This document shows positions 43,501-51,604 of a DNA stretch of 64,000 bases, piece by piece (within the stretch, counting starts at the first letter, position 1; each line of letters begins with the position of its first letter). The stretch is from an uncultured Clostridia bacterium. Lineage in GTDB: Bacteria > Bacillota > Clostridia > TANB77 > CAG-508. Made by a program: the position numbers and the translations under genes. Below the pieces are notes generated by a model. The model had not been told where the DNA came from and made no database searches. It was given only the letters and a program-made list of their open reading frames with translations. The DNA lies in the NCBI GenBank assembly GCA_934182605.1, contig CAKPRQ010000005.1, positions 1-64,000 on the forward strand, given 5' to 3'.

Positions 43501-44616
43501 TTCTTTTTTTCTATTTTCTACTTCTTGTGCCTCTTTTTTCATATTTTTTTCTTCTAAACTTTTTTCTATTTCTCTTTTTTTAACTTTTAATTCTTGTAAA
43601 TTTTTTTCTAAGTTCCAAATTTCACTTTTGCTTAATTCTTGTTCTTTAAATTCTACAACTTTTATTTTTGCATCAATATCTTCTATTTCTCTATTTACTT
43701 CTTCATACTCTTTTTTATCTAATACGATTTTATCTTGTAATAATTTTTCTTCATTTAAAATATCTTTATATTTTTTATTCTCTTCTACATATTGTTTAGC
43801 CTTGCTATATAACACACATTCATTATATTTTCTATAATCTACCATAATGTTATCTATAGCTTTTTTACTACTTTCTAAAAATTTTAATTGTTCTTTTGTT
43901 TTATTCATATTCTCAATAGATTCAGAAACAGGTCTTAAATCTTCATCTGACAACCCTTGAAGCGAATTAGACATTATTTCAAGTACAGTAGATGGCCTAA
44001 ACCCTTCACCTTTTGATAATTTAGGGGTCCTTATTTCTATTAACAATTTTATAAATTCTTCGTATTCTTCTATTGTTTCAAAATGAAATATATTTTCATT
44101 TACCATTTCCATATATTCTTTTTGAGTTTCTACTACTTTACCACCTAAACCAATCCTGTTTTTTAGTTCTAATTTAGTAAGCGGAATTTTATTTTCAACT
44201 TCTTTATATAAGAAAAAATCTTCTTTTATTCTTCTACCATCATTTAATAAAAATCCCCAAAAATTTATTGGTTGACCTTTCTTTCCTCTTAGTCCGATAC
44301 CAATAGTTATATAATTTTCTGTATTAGGTTTATTAAATTCCATATATAAATAACTAGTATTTTCTTCTTTTATGTCATCACCATAACCTAAAACATATTC
44401 TTCGATTTTTCTAGCTTTATTTCCAAAAGGATCTAATCTTTCTGGGGTCTTTTTACCATCTAATAGTAATGGTATAAAACTTTGCATAGTTACACTTTTT
44501 CCTGAGCCATTAGTTCCTCTTAAAATCATTCTCCCATCTGAAAAGTAAAATTCCTCTTCATCATACCACCAATAATTTAATAATCCAATTTTATTTATTT
44601 TCCACCTATTTTCCAT
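40534..44616 (-). CDS. jetC: Wadjet SMC-like ATPase JetC (TIGR02680-like)
   Basis: About 1360 residues. The N-terminus carries NKIGLLNYWWYDEEEFYF and Walker A GTNGSGKSVTMQSFIPLLLD, a TIGR02680 hallmark. Two long coiled coils (about 240-560 and 740-1080) flank a hinge-like globular part (about 590-730). The C-terminal head has signature LSGGEKALAMYIPLFAAV and Walker B RIISLDEAFAGVD. In Wadjet, dimers of this subunit extrude DNA loops with JetA and JetB. The start is ATG 44616; a TTG four codons earlier is almost on the ribosome site AAGGA. Between jetB and jetD. Confidence 0.93.
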   Translation of the reverse strand: MENRWKINKIGLLNYWWYDEEEFYFSDGRMILRGTNGSGKSVTMQSFIPLLLDGKKTPERLDPFGNKARKIEEYVLGYGDDIKEENTSYLYMEFNKPNTENYITIGIGLRGKKGQPINFWGFLLNDGRRIKEDFFLYKEVENKIPLTKLELKNRIGLGGKVVETQKEYMEMVNENIFHFETIEEYEEFIKLLIEIRTPKLSKGEGFRPSTVLEIMSNSLQGLSDEDLRPVSESIENMNKTKEQLKFLESSKKAIDNIMVDYRKYNECVLYSKAKQYVEENKKYKDILNEEKLLQDKIVLDKKEYEEVNREIEDIDAKIKVVEFKEQELSKSEIWNLEKNLQELKVKKREIEKSLEEKNMKKEAQEVENRKKENTIKQNNSKYDEYKNEFDNITSKIEEKASECFYDEYFFAIDEIKKNINTQYNYSSLRYDLKKYIDRIEDAKIIIEQVATMEKMYDDMEKSFEVSKNKKIKQDNIVLQNRRSLEDEKGKFIEDMYKWEASNVILKITQEDKIKIAQNVRNYGEKSGYDDIKIEVSNAYSKIDAKLLEKEIEEKQVKNENEKKLNDIKTEIEEWKNQKEPEPIREKAVVENRIKLQEMKIPFIPLYKAVEFKPEVDESTRNNIEAALMDMGLLDALIIPKEYHNKIQEIDNNFVDKYLVGNPKEFKHDLSQILKIDLPENYEIKKEEVYNVLKTIFLDDINDENYIDEKGIYKIGLLRGKADSKKVAQYIGVITRKRYKEQKIEELLKMKEEIILEIEKSNEILAKIENDKQKLKLELENFIPKNDLEEKYNNLRVSINDLQSIENEIKTKQEELYIKFEEIKNKKILLEEKTNKLKFKKTVEVYKEILECVYEIKDLIYELEKMHNNLINTYQKIEIIKENLEQNLLALDDILYDINKLNLENNVIEKKIKANEELMTDDIYEVKKQMEECIKAKQELPKKRDELRDKSVSLRKDIENNTQKNIEISEKVQFLSKTSKILQENFKIELDLKYVVESYEEITKEANRILKEYQKFEKDAYPVSHYLDNLSIKCRENAEYLVDYNLTIEDINRIDIDSISDENQFLSLYARRTRKDVKCYVKGQKVNLIRLEKEVIENITETNMLIEEDDRILFEEILTNTVGRKIRERIYHAKQWVKAMNDLMESIDTTSKLSFSLNWRPKVATDETEVDTKELVDILNSDVKILRQEEVTKVANHFRSKFAKAEQRQKEEMKSFHNIMKEVLDYRTWFEFQFNYKKGNDTKKELTNNAFFKLSGGEKALAMYIPLFAAVVAKYDSARKDTPRIISLDEAFAGVDDSNIRDMFRILTKLDLEYIINSQVLWGEYDTIPSLAINELISDPKIKVVSVIRYLWNGHVRELLN

Positions 44617-44683
44617 ATTTAAACTCAATTCCTTCTTATTATCTTATAAATTATATATTATTTTACTTTAAAAACTTTATTTT

Positions 44684-45835
44684 TTAAACCTCATCACCTG
44701 TATTAAAATTTATTGGGTATCTACCTTTAATTTTAAAAATAATTGGCATTATCCTAAACTCTTTATCTTCTTTTCTTATCATATCAAATTCTTTCATATA
44801 TTCTACTATCTGTTTTTCTAGTTCTTCCTCATTTATTTCTCTATATTCTTTACTAAAACCTCGTCCATATTTTTCTTTTAATTCATATATTACTTTAGAA
44901 AATTCTATTTCAGAAATTAAGATTGTATCGTTGTCTTCATTTATTAACTTACCATTTTCAAATTTTTCTATTATTAGAGTATTAAAAAATATGACTACAT
45001 CAGAAATTGCTTTATTAGTAGGAAAAACATTTTTAAATGGTTCATGTTCAGTAAGCAAAATATATGCACCATTTTTATGTATTTCTAAACTTGAATCTAG
45101 TATTTGGTCAACATCTTGTGATATTATATTTTTATATTGTTTTATATACATATAATCTTGATCATCTTGTTTTTCATTATATACTATGTTTTCTGTAAAT
45201 AATCTTCTATATACTCTTTGCCTTCTCTCTATTCCTTTTTCTTGGTCTAATCCTAATTGTTCTTGTTCATAAATATCAGTATATAAATTACAATCTGAAA
45301 TATTACTTGTAAAATTTCTTACAAAATATTTAGAAACACCTGTGACTTCATAAAGCACATCATTTTCTACATTATCAGCAAACTTATTTTCATCACCATC
45401 ATATAACTTTATAAAACCTAGATCTCGTATATATTTTAAGACCCTAACCATTGCTTGTCTTTGTTTAAACAAATTAAAATCTATTACTACATCACCCAAA
45501 TTAATTTCCATACTAGTACTTTGAATATAATCTACTAATTGTGAAAGTATAAATTGCTCTTTTCTTGACTTTTCTTCTAAAAAAATTAAAATTAAACACA
45601 AAAATACATATTCAAGCTTAGTATTAAATTCCTTTATTCCCATAAATTCTTGTGGAATTCCTGGAATCTTTTCTAGCTTAATAAGATATGGATTAACAAT
45701 TAGCTTATATCCTAATTTTTGTTTTATAAAATTTAAAGTTTTCTCATCTAATTCCTGTCTTATTTGCTCGTATTTTTCATTATCTTGCTCATTTATTATC
45801 CAATAATTTTCTAGTAATTCCTCTAAAACTTTCAT
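44684..45835 (-). CDS. jetB: Wadjet subunit JetB (TIGR02678/DUF2398-like)
   Basis: 383 residues, soluble. The family pattern is visible: KLGYKLIVNPYLIKLEKIPG, YVFLCLILIFLEEKS, ILSQLVDYI, the winged-helix-like RQAMVRVLKYIRDLGFIKLYDGDE and VLYEVTGVSKYFVRNF. By analogy with MukE it should bind the JetA kleisin. AAAGGT precedes the ATG. It follows jetA by 52 bases. Confidence 0.87.
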   Translation of the reverse strand: MKVLEELLENYWIINEQDNEKYEQIRQELDEKTLNFIKQKLGYKLIVNPYLIKLEKIPGIPQEFMGIKEFNTKLEYVFLCLILIFLEEKSRKEQFILSQLVDYIQSTSMEINLGDVVIDFNLFKQRQAMVRVLKYIRDLGFIKLYDGDENKFADNVENDVLYEVTGVSKYFVRNFTSNISDCNLYTDIYEQEQLGLDQEKGIERRQRVYRRLFTENIVYNEKQDDQDYMYIKQYKNIISQDVDQILDSSLEIHKNGAYILLTEHEPFKNVFPTNKAISDVVIFFNTLIIEKFENGKLINEDNDTILISEIEFSKVIYELKEKYGRGFSKEYREINEEELEKQIVEYMKEFDMIRKEDKEFRIMPIIFKIKGRYPINFNTGDEV

Positions 45836-45887
45836 TTATTTACCTTTCTTTTTTTTATTTTTTAATTAAATAAATTATATAATTTAA

Positions 45888-47372
45888 TTATGTGATAATA
45901 AGTTCATATGCTGGCATTTCTAGCACTCCATCAGTACACCTCATTTTGCACCTTGTTTTTTTATCCGGCAATATGACTTCTACCTTTTCTCCATATTCTG
46001 TAATAGTTCTTTTATTTTCTGTTTGATTTGCTTGACTAATCCATTTCAAAATGTTTTTTCTTACAATAGGTTCAATCACTGGTAGGTCTTTTATAACTAT
46101 TTTTCCCTGTACAATATATTTTCTAACCAATTTTTCCTCTTCTTCCCTTTGTTTTAAATATTCCTCTATTTTTTGTTTTTTTATTTCTGTTTTATCTTCT
46201 ATTATTGTCTTTTCTTTTTTCTCCTTAAATTCTCTTATTCTAGGTTTTATTTCAATTTCTTGTCTAACTTCTTCTAAAATACTACTATTTACATTATCTG
46301 TTTCTCTCTCAAAATTTCCTTTTAAATGTCTAGTATTTTTCATGCCAAAAACTAAACTAGATAATTTATGTGCTTCTTCTATTGTCTCAGTATTACAAAA
46401 CATTTCACAAATCTTTTTATATTCCGCTTTTCTACTATTTATATTTCCTTTTGATTCTGCAATTTGATTTGCTATTCTAGTTATTTTTCTTATAATCTCA
46501 CTAGTTTTTTCTTCTATATTTTGAACTTCACTTTCCCTTTTTTCGTCTCCAATAAACCATTTCTTTATGTTTTCCCATTTTTCTTTATTTCTATCTTTCA
46601 TTTCTTGCTCTGGAATATCCTCTTCTAATTTATCAATCCTTATAATCTTTTTTTGTGCTTGCCAAACTTTATCTAACACTTTAATTTCTGTATCTTTATT
46701 TACAGTTTTTAATATTCTTTCTATTTCATAAGAATTATCTTGAAGCGCTTTAATAAACTCTCGTAAATACATTACTAAGTCATTTTTACTTGCAATAAAC
46801 TTAGAACTTTGTGCAACTTCTTCCATTCTTATATTATAAAAAGATTTAATATATGCTTGATAATTTTCATTTAATCTTTTAAAATCTGCATTTAAGCTCT
46901 CCCACCAACCATTTACTTTACTTTCAATTTCATTTTCCATTTCATTAATTTCTGCTATTTCTTCTTTTATTTTTTCTATTAATGTAGGATCTAAAGATGA
47001 CCCTTCAATATGTAAATTTTCAAGCTCTACAACTAAACTTTCTATTTTTACTGCAAAATCTGATAATTGATATCTATATTTTTTATTCTTAAATTCTTCT
47101 AATGTATATGCAACAGAAGTATCTTGAATTGCAATTAAATTCTTCCACTCAGTTAAAGCAGCTAAATCATTATCACATTGTTCTATTGTATAATTTTCAA
47201 ACCCTTTTTTCCCTACAAATTCATTAAATATATCTTCTTTATATAACATATAATTCATTTTTTGATTTTGTATATAAAAAAAACGCAAAATAGGTCTATA
47301 CCTTTTTGTGTTTTCTTTTGTTAAATATGCTGTTTCTAAAATTGTTTTTGTTAGTTTATCTGTTATTTCCAT
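45888..47372 (-). CDS. jetA: Wadjet kleisin-like subunit JetA (TIGR02677/DUF2397-like)
   Basis: 494 residues. YLTKENTKRYRPILRFFYIQ at the start, an N-terminal winged-helix part, long helices with Glu/Lys-rich coiled coil (about 115-350) and a C-terminal VLEMPAYELII-type beta part fit the TIGR02677 family, which is the MukF/kleisin-like subunit of Wadjet. The ATG at 47372 has GGGAGA four bases upstream; the one at 47384 does not. First gene of the jetABCD operon. The set of TIGR02677/02678/02680/02679 families points to the type II class; the exact type number is from memory. Confidence 0.87.
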   Translation of the reverse strand: MEITDKLTKTILETAYLTKENTKRYRPILRFFYIQNQKMNYMLYKEDIFNEFVGKKGFENYTIEQCDNDLAALTEWKNLIAIQDTSVAYTLEEFKNKKYRYQLSDFAVKIESLVVELENLHIEGSSLDPTLIEKIKEEIAEINEMENEIESKVNGWWESLNADFKRLNENYQAYIKSFYNIRMEEVAQSSKFIASKNDLVMYLREFIKALQDNSYEIERILKTVNKDTEIKVLDKVWQAQKKIIRIDKLEEDIPEQEMKDRNKEKWENIKKWFIGDEKRESEVQNIEEKTSEIIRKITRIANQIAESKGNINSRKAEYKKICEMFCNTETIEEAHKLSSLVFGMKNTRHLKGNFERETDNVNSSILEEVRQEIEIKPRIREFKEKKEKTIIEDKTEIKKQKIEEYLKQREEEEKLVRKYIVQGKIVIKDLPVIEPIVRKNILKWISQANQTENKRTITEYGEKVEVILPDKKTRCKMRCTDGVLEMPAYELIIT

Positions 47373-47478
47373 TATATCTCCCATTTTTATATTTTAAAAT
47401 ATTTTATTTTACTGAATTAAATTTACATAAATATTTTACTATGTTTTTACATTTTTTTCAATATAAATATATAATTTT

Positions 47479-47886
47479 TTATTGAAAACTTTCTATATCA
47501 TATGGCCAATCAATTATTCCACCAAAATTATATATTTTGGTATATCCCATTTGAGATAATTTTTTAGCTGATAATTCACTTCTATATCCACTTCTACAAT
47601 AAACTAATATCACTTGATTTTTATCTTTTGGTTCACTATTAGCTCTTTCTTCAATTTCATAATCTGGGATATTTATTGCATTTGGAATATGACCTTCATT
47701 ATATTCTTCTTGAGAACGAACATCTAAGATAATAAATCCCGAGTTATTATCCATATATTCCTTTGCCTCTTCTGCTGATATATTTATGTAATTTGTTGTT
47801 GTGTTTTTATTCATCATAAATCCTCCTATTGAAATTATAATTAATATACTAACTAGTAATATTATTAGAAATGTAATTTTTTTCAA
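47479..47886 (-). CDS. membrane-anchored rhodanese-domain protein
   Basis: 135 residues: one N-terminal membrane helix, then a single rhodanese domain with ISAEEAKEYMDNNSGF, ILDVRSQEEYNEGHIPNAIN and the catalytic Cys loop VYCRSGYRS. GGFMMNK after the helix has no lipobox Cys. It transfers sulfane sulfur or acts as a redox/sulfur sensor outside the membrane. The start is TTG, five bases after GGAGGG. It is 106 bases upstream of jetA, same strand; whether they share a transcript is unclear. Confidence 0.88.
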   Translation of the reverse strand: MKKITFLIILLVSILIIISIGGFMMNKNTTTNYINISAEEAKEYMDNNSGFIILDVRSQEEYNEGHIPNAINIPDYEIEERANSEPKDKNQVILVYCRSGYRSELSAKKLSQMGYTKIYNFGGIIDWPYDIESFQ

Positions 47887-48044
47887 CCTTTCCCTCCAAA
47901 ATATTTGTATAATATTTTTAATAAATACTTTTTACTATTTCTTTTAAATTATATCATATATTTTTTTATAAATATATATTTTAATTTTATTTTTTTATTT
48001 CTATTTAAAGTTTATTAATGAAAAATGTATTTTCACAAATTATT

Positions 48045-48105
48045 ACATGTAGCTATTTATAAGTTAATACCCAAATTGTATCACTATAGCTATGTTTTGT
48101 GGATT
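48045..48105 (+). repeat. decayed copy of the dispersed repeat (copy E)
   Basis: TAGCTATTTATAAGTTAA, an AAATTGTATCAC block and TATAGCTATGTTTTG line up with the centre of copy B in the same order and spacing, with many changes. The tips are no longer clear. It lies just left of the probable element end. Confidence 0.45.
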
Positions 48106-48141
48106 TTATACTGTGCTTTAACAATTTTTATATTCTTTATA

Positions 48142-48167
48142 ATTTGAACCTTCGGGTTATGAGCCCG
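48142..48167 (-). other. initiator tRNA-fMet fragment, probable attachment site
   Basis: The minus strand reads CGGGCTCATAACCCGAAGG and then TTCAAAT. That is the anticodon arm (CAT in loop TCATAA, stem CGGG/CCCG) and variable loop of initiator tRNA, with the T-loop joined too early. The acceptor and D arm are missing, so it cannot be a working tRNA. Such fragments mark att sites where an integrase uses a tRNA gene. To the left the DNA is ordinary A/T-rich; to the right it changes to G/T-rich non-coding sequence and then the accessory island. Confidence 0.6.
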
Positions 48168-48291
48168 TAAGTGTTGATATTGCTGGGTTTGGTGTAATTG
48201 TGTTATGCTTTGTTAGAGTAAGTTAATCGGTGAAATTGGTGATGCTTTGTTTGTGTTAAATTGTGTTTAAAATCGTGTAGTTTTGTAGAGA

Positions 48292-48309
48292 GTGTGACCA
48301 AGGTGTGAC
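48292..48309 (+). promoter_or_regulatory. tandem GTGTGAC repeats near the element end
   Basis: GTGTGAC occurs at 48292-48298 and 48303-48309, 11 bases apart, about one turn of helix. Short direct repeats near an att site are commonly integrase arm-binding sites; this is inference. The surrounding 48168-48330 holds no gene. Confidence 0.4.
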
Positions 48310-48332
48310 TAAGAAACCACTTCTTAAAGATG

Positions 48333-48363
48333 TAAAAAATACACATATTATAATGTGTATTTT
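48333..48363 (-). terminator. terminator of the TPR-HEPN gene
   Basis: On the minus strand ATACACAT pairs with ATGTGTAT around six bases, and TTTTTTAC follows. It begins at the stop codon of the gene. Confidence 0.8.
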
Positions 48364-50665
48364 ATAAAATATCTTTTATTATCTTTTTTAATATTCCCCA
48401 TATTAATTCTGCTTCTTCCGTTTCAATATTCATAGTTTTTCTAAGCTCTACACTTGGATGTATTAAGTTTCTATAATTTCGTAAAAATTGTGTCAAATGA
48501 TAATCTGTCTGATGTATTATATATTCTTTTTGAGCAACTTCTATTAAATCAGCTAATCCCATATCTTTAACTTTAATTTTTCTCTCTTTACCATCTTTTA
48601 TTAAACTATAATTTTTAATTCCCTTCTCTTGTACTTTATAATTTAGTAAAGCCTCTGCCATGCTTCCTGATAATACAATAGCAGTTTTTTCTTGTTTACT
48701 TGCCATTGCTATTGCACATTCTTTAAAATCTCTTAATAGTATTTCAACAATTTCTTTATCTTCTATTTTTCTTATTTTATTTTTTAATTCATCTGTATAT
48801 CCAATACTACTTAAATAGTCAATGTTTATATTTCCTGAAATATTTTCATATTCTTTATTAGCTTCTATATACTCTATTCTTTCTTGAAGATAATCTCTTA
48901 CCAATTCATTTAATCTATATTGGTTTCTTCCCCAATCATCTTGACTTTTAATTTTCACTATATATTTTTTATTAGTAAATGTCTCAAATAATTCTTGAGC
49001 TTTTTCTGGACTAGTCTTTAAAATTTTAGGTCGTTCATTATATGAACATGTTATTATGCCATCTTCTACTTGCTCATATAATAATTCCAATTTTGATAGC
49101 ACCCATACTTTTTCTTTTTGAATTTCTTCATATGCTTCATATAAATCACTTATTTTCTTATTAACATCCTTTAAATTTGAAGATGAAATATTATCCTCTG
49201 GATCTGATGCTGATGCAATTTCAAAATACTCCTTAGCTTTAAACAGATTTCCCTCTTCTTTATAGATAACACCTAAATTATTGTTATATGCAGAATTATT
49301 AGGGTTTTCTTCTAATAAATATTCATATAATTGTCTTGCCACATTTTTATCCCTATGAGAATATGCTATTTCAAAAATATTCTTCATTTTCAATAAGTGT
49401 CTAATTTTAATATCTTTTACTAATCTATCTATATAATCATACATATCTCTTTTGAATAACTCTTTTACTATGCAATCTATAAAAGTCCTTATTAAATCTC
49501 CTACTGAAATATCATAATTTTGAATATTATCCTTTATAATTATTAATCTATTTACAATTTTTATTAAATCTTCTTTATTTGTATATTCTAAATAAAAATC
49601 ATATTTCTTCTTTCCAAAGACTTCTCTAGCAATTCTATTCTCTGCATATTGTTTTATTGCAAAGTCAAATGCTTCAAAATTTTTTTCTACATTTATATAC
49701 ATATTAAATATTAGAATATATATTTCTTTTTCATAGTCGTAATATTTTAAAGCTGATATTAAATTCTTTATATCCTTTAATTTATAATTTATGTCTTCTC
49801 CATTATTAATCTTGATATTTAAATATGAGCCTTTCATTATTCTTATTTTTGCTTGTTTTTTATTCGTAAAAGAGTTCTCTAATTCTTCGAAAATTTTCAT
49901 ATATAAATCATTTAAATCAACATCAATTTCATTTTTCCAAAAATACATATCCTCTATTTGACATTTTATTGGAATTTTTTCCATTATTTCACTAACATTT
50001 TCTTCATCTTCTTCCAAATATAATAGTATAATATAGTGCCAGTATTTTAGTTCATTCTTAATATCTTCATTAATTATATCTGTTATATTTTTTATTATTT
50101 CTTCTTTATTTTCTAATTCTTTGTTTTCCAATATTTCACTTGATATTTTTAACAAATAATAAAAATGCTCTTTTGACTTATCTTTAAATTTCACTTTTTC
50201 TATTAATTCTACTGTTCTTTTATAATTCTTCTCTCTATATGAATATTCTATAAAACTTTTATAAATATTTTCATCTGCAATATTGTTTTCTAAGAAATAC
50301 TCTATAATTTTGTTCTTTTCTTTATTACTTTCTCTAATAAAAAGTCTTTTATATAATTCAATATCCTGTTCAAATTCTTTTAGTCCTTTTTTTAAAAAAC
50401 CTATTGCAATATTGTTATCTTCAACCTCTAAGTCGTCGTATCTATAATATGAAAATCTAAAACTCGGAATGCAATTAATACTCTTTTCATAATAATATTT
50501 CGCTTTTAAAGTATTTCTCTCTTCTTTTCGTTCTTCTATCATTCCTAGCATATGATATAACCTTGCAAATTCTTCTTCATGTTTCTTATCTTTTAGCATA
50601 ATTTCAATTAGTTTTTTTGCTTCATTATCTTTATTTTGTTTTAATAGTTCAATTAGTTCTTCCAT
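48362..50665 (-). CDS. TPR protein with C-terminal HEPN-like domain
   Basis: 767 residues, no membrane segment. The first about 540 residues are helical repeats of TPR type, the clearest being NPNNSAYNNNLGVIYKEEGN followed by LFKAKEYFEIAS. The C-terminal about 130 residues (CAIAMASKQEKTAIVLSGSM to the end) form a helical domain with RNYRNLIHP (Arg729/Arg732 and His736), the Arg-x-His pattern of HEPN ribonucleases and of DUF4145-like proteins. HEPN proteins often act as RNase toxins or defence effectors; TPR arrays provide sensing or protein binding. AAAGGAT precedes the ATG. Last gene of a three-gene minus-strand run. Toxin function is inferred. Confidence 0.65.
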   Translation of the reverse strand: MEELIELLKQNKDNEAKKLIEIMLKDKKHEEEFARLYHMLGMIEERKEERNTLKAKYYYEKSINCIPSFRFSYYRYDDLEVEDNNIAIGFLKKGLKEFEQDIELYKRLFIRESNKEKNKIIEYFLENNIADENIYKSFIEYSYREKNYKRTVELIEKVKFKDKSKEHFYYLLKISSEILENKELENKEEIIKNITDIINEDIKNELKYWHYIILLYLEEDEENVSEIMEKIPIKCQIEDMYFWKNEIDVDLNDLYMKIFEELENSFTNKKQAKIRIMKGSYLNIKINNGEDINYKLKDIKNLISALKYYDYEKEIYILIFNMYINVEKNFEAFDFAIKQYAENRIAREVFGKKKYDFYLEYTNKEDLIKIVNRLIIIKDNIQNYDISVGDLIRTFIDCIVKELFKRDMYDYIDRLVKDIKIRHLLKMKNIFEIAYSHRDKNVARQLYEYLLEENPNNSAYNNNLGVIYKEEGNLFKAKEYFEIASASDPEDNISSSNLKDVNKKISDLYEAYEEIQKEKVWVLSKLELLYEQVEDGIITCSYNERPKILKTSPEKAQELFETFTNKKYIVKIKSQDDWGRNQYRLNELVRDYLQERIEYIEANKEYENISGNINIDYLSSIGYTDELKNKIRKIEDKEIVEILLRDFKECAIAMASKQEKTAIVLSGSMAEALLNYKVQEKGIKNYSLIKDGKERKIKVKDMGLADLIEVAQKEYIIHQTDYHLTQFLRNYRNLIHPSVELRKTMNIETEEAELIWGILKKIIKDIL

Positions 50666-50755
50666 AGTAAATCCTTTCGATACTTTTTAACTATTATATT
50701 AACATTATTTAATCAAATATTTTGTCGAAACTTGTAGAAAATTATACTTTTATAA

Positions 50756-51583
50756 TTATTTATGGTTATCTATTTTATCAATATATTCATCCCAATCTTG
50801 TTCATTTCCTTCCATTTCGTGCAACCAAAAATACATAAATAATATTTCAAATTCTTGTTTTTTACCTTTAGTAAATGATTTCTTTGGCATGTTCCTATAT
50901 AATGAATCTATATTAAATAAATTATCTCCATTTTTATAATCATATTCATATCCTCTATATGATTCACTATTTTTCTTTTTGTGTTTACTTCCCCATATTT
51001 CTGGAGTTTCATAAAAATAATTTACCCAATCGAAAGCAAAAGCACATAAATTTACACCATATTTATTTTTCGTTTTCTCTATCCATTCATCTATTTCTTC
51101 ATTTATCGATGGAATATTCCACCTTGATTGATTACTTTCCACTCTATGATATTCTTTTAAAAATTTGTATAACATTTCTTCTTGCCCTTTTAAATATGGA
51201 AATCTCTTTATATACTCAGCATAGCACTCATAAGATAAACTTCTGAATTCACTTTCTTCACTTAATAAATAAAAATAAGTTTGTTCTATCCTTGTGCCTC
51301 TTCCTATTGACTTATCTAAAAAGTTTCCATATTCAGAATATATATTTACTAACCATTCTCTTATTTCAGAATCATAATCTCTTAATTTTTTACGATATTT
51401 ATCTAATTTTTCTTCTTTTGCTATTGTTGTTTCCTCTAGTTCTGTAATATCTAAATAATTATTAAAATATTCAAATATATAGTTTACACATATTTTTAAA
51501 TTTTCATCTTTTTTATTTTTATCAAATTCATTTATTCCATCTTCTTTTTTTCTTTTTTCAACATATTCTTCTAACTTCATCAT
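50756..51583 (-). CDS. hypothetical 275-residue protein
   Basis: A soluble, charged protein rich in Glu, Lys, Tyr and Trp. The N-terminal half is helical with Lys/Glu-rich stretches; the C-terminal half has an aromatic patch (FAFDWVNYFYETPEIWGSKH) and ends NEQDWDEYIDKIDN. I recognise no family and see no catalytic motif. AGGAG lies ten bases before the double ATG. It is between the phosphoesterase and the TPR-HEPN gene, 21 and 90 bases away, all on one strand, which suggests a shared operon and function. Confidence 0.6.
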   Translation of the reverse strand: MMKLEEYVEKRKKEDGINEFDKNKKDENLKICVNYIFEYFNNYLDITELEETTIAKEEKLDKYRKKLRDYDSEIREWLVNIYSEYGNFLDKSIGRGTRIEQTYFYLLSEESEFRSLSYECYAEYIKRFPYLKGQEEMLYKFLKEYHRVESNQSRWNIPSINEEIDEWIEKTKNKYGVNLCAFAFDWVNYFYETPEIWGSKHKKKNSESYRGYEYDYKNGDNLFNIDSLYRNMPKKSFTKGKKQEFEILFMYFWLHEMEGNEQDWDEYIDKIDNHK

Positions 51584-51604
51584 ATTATTTTTTCTCCTAT
51601 CTGA

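Noticed and set aside
48142..48167. A complete tRNA-Met gene
   Set aside because: Only the anticodon arm and variable loop are present; no acceptor stem, D arm or CCA can be formed on either side.
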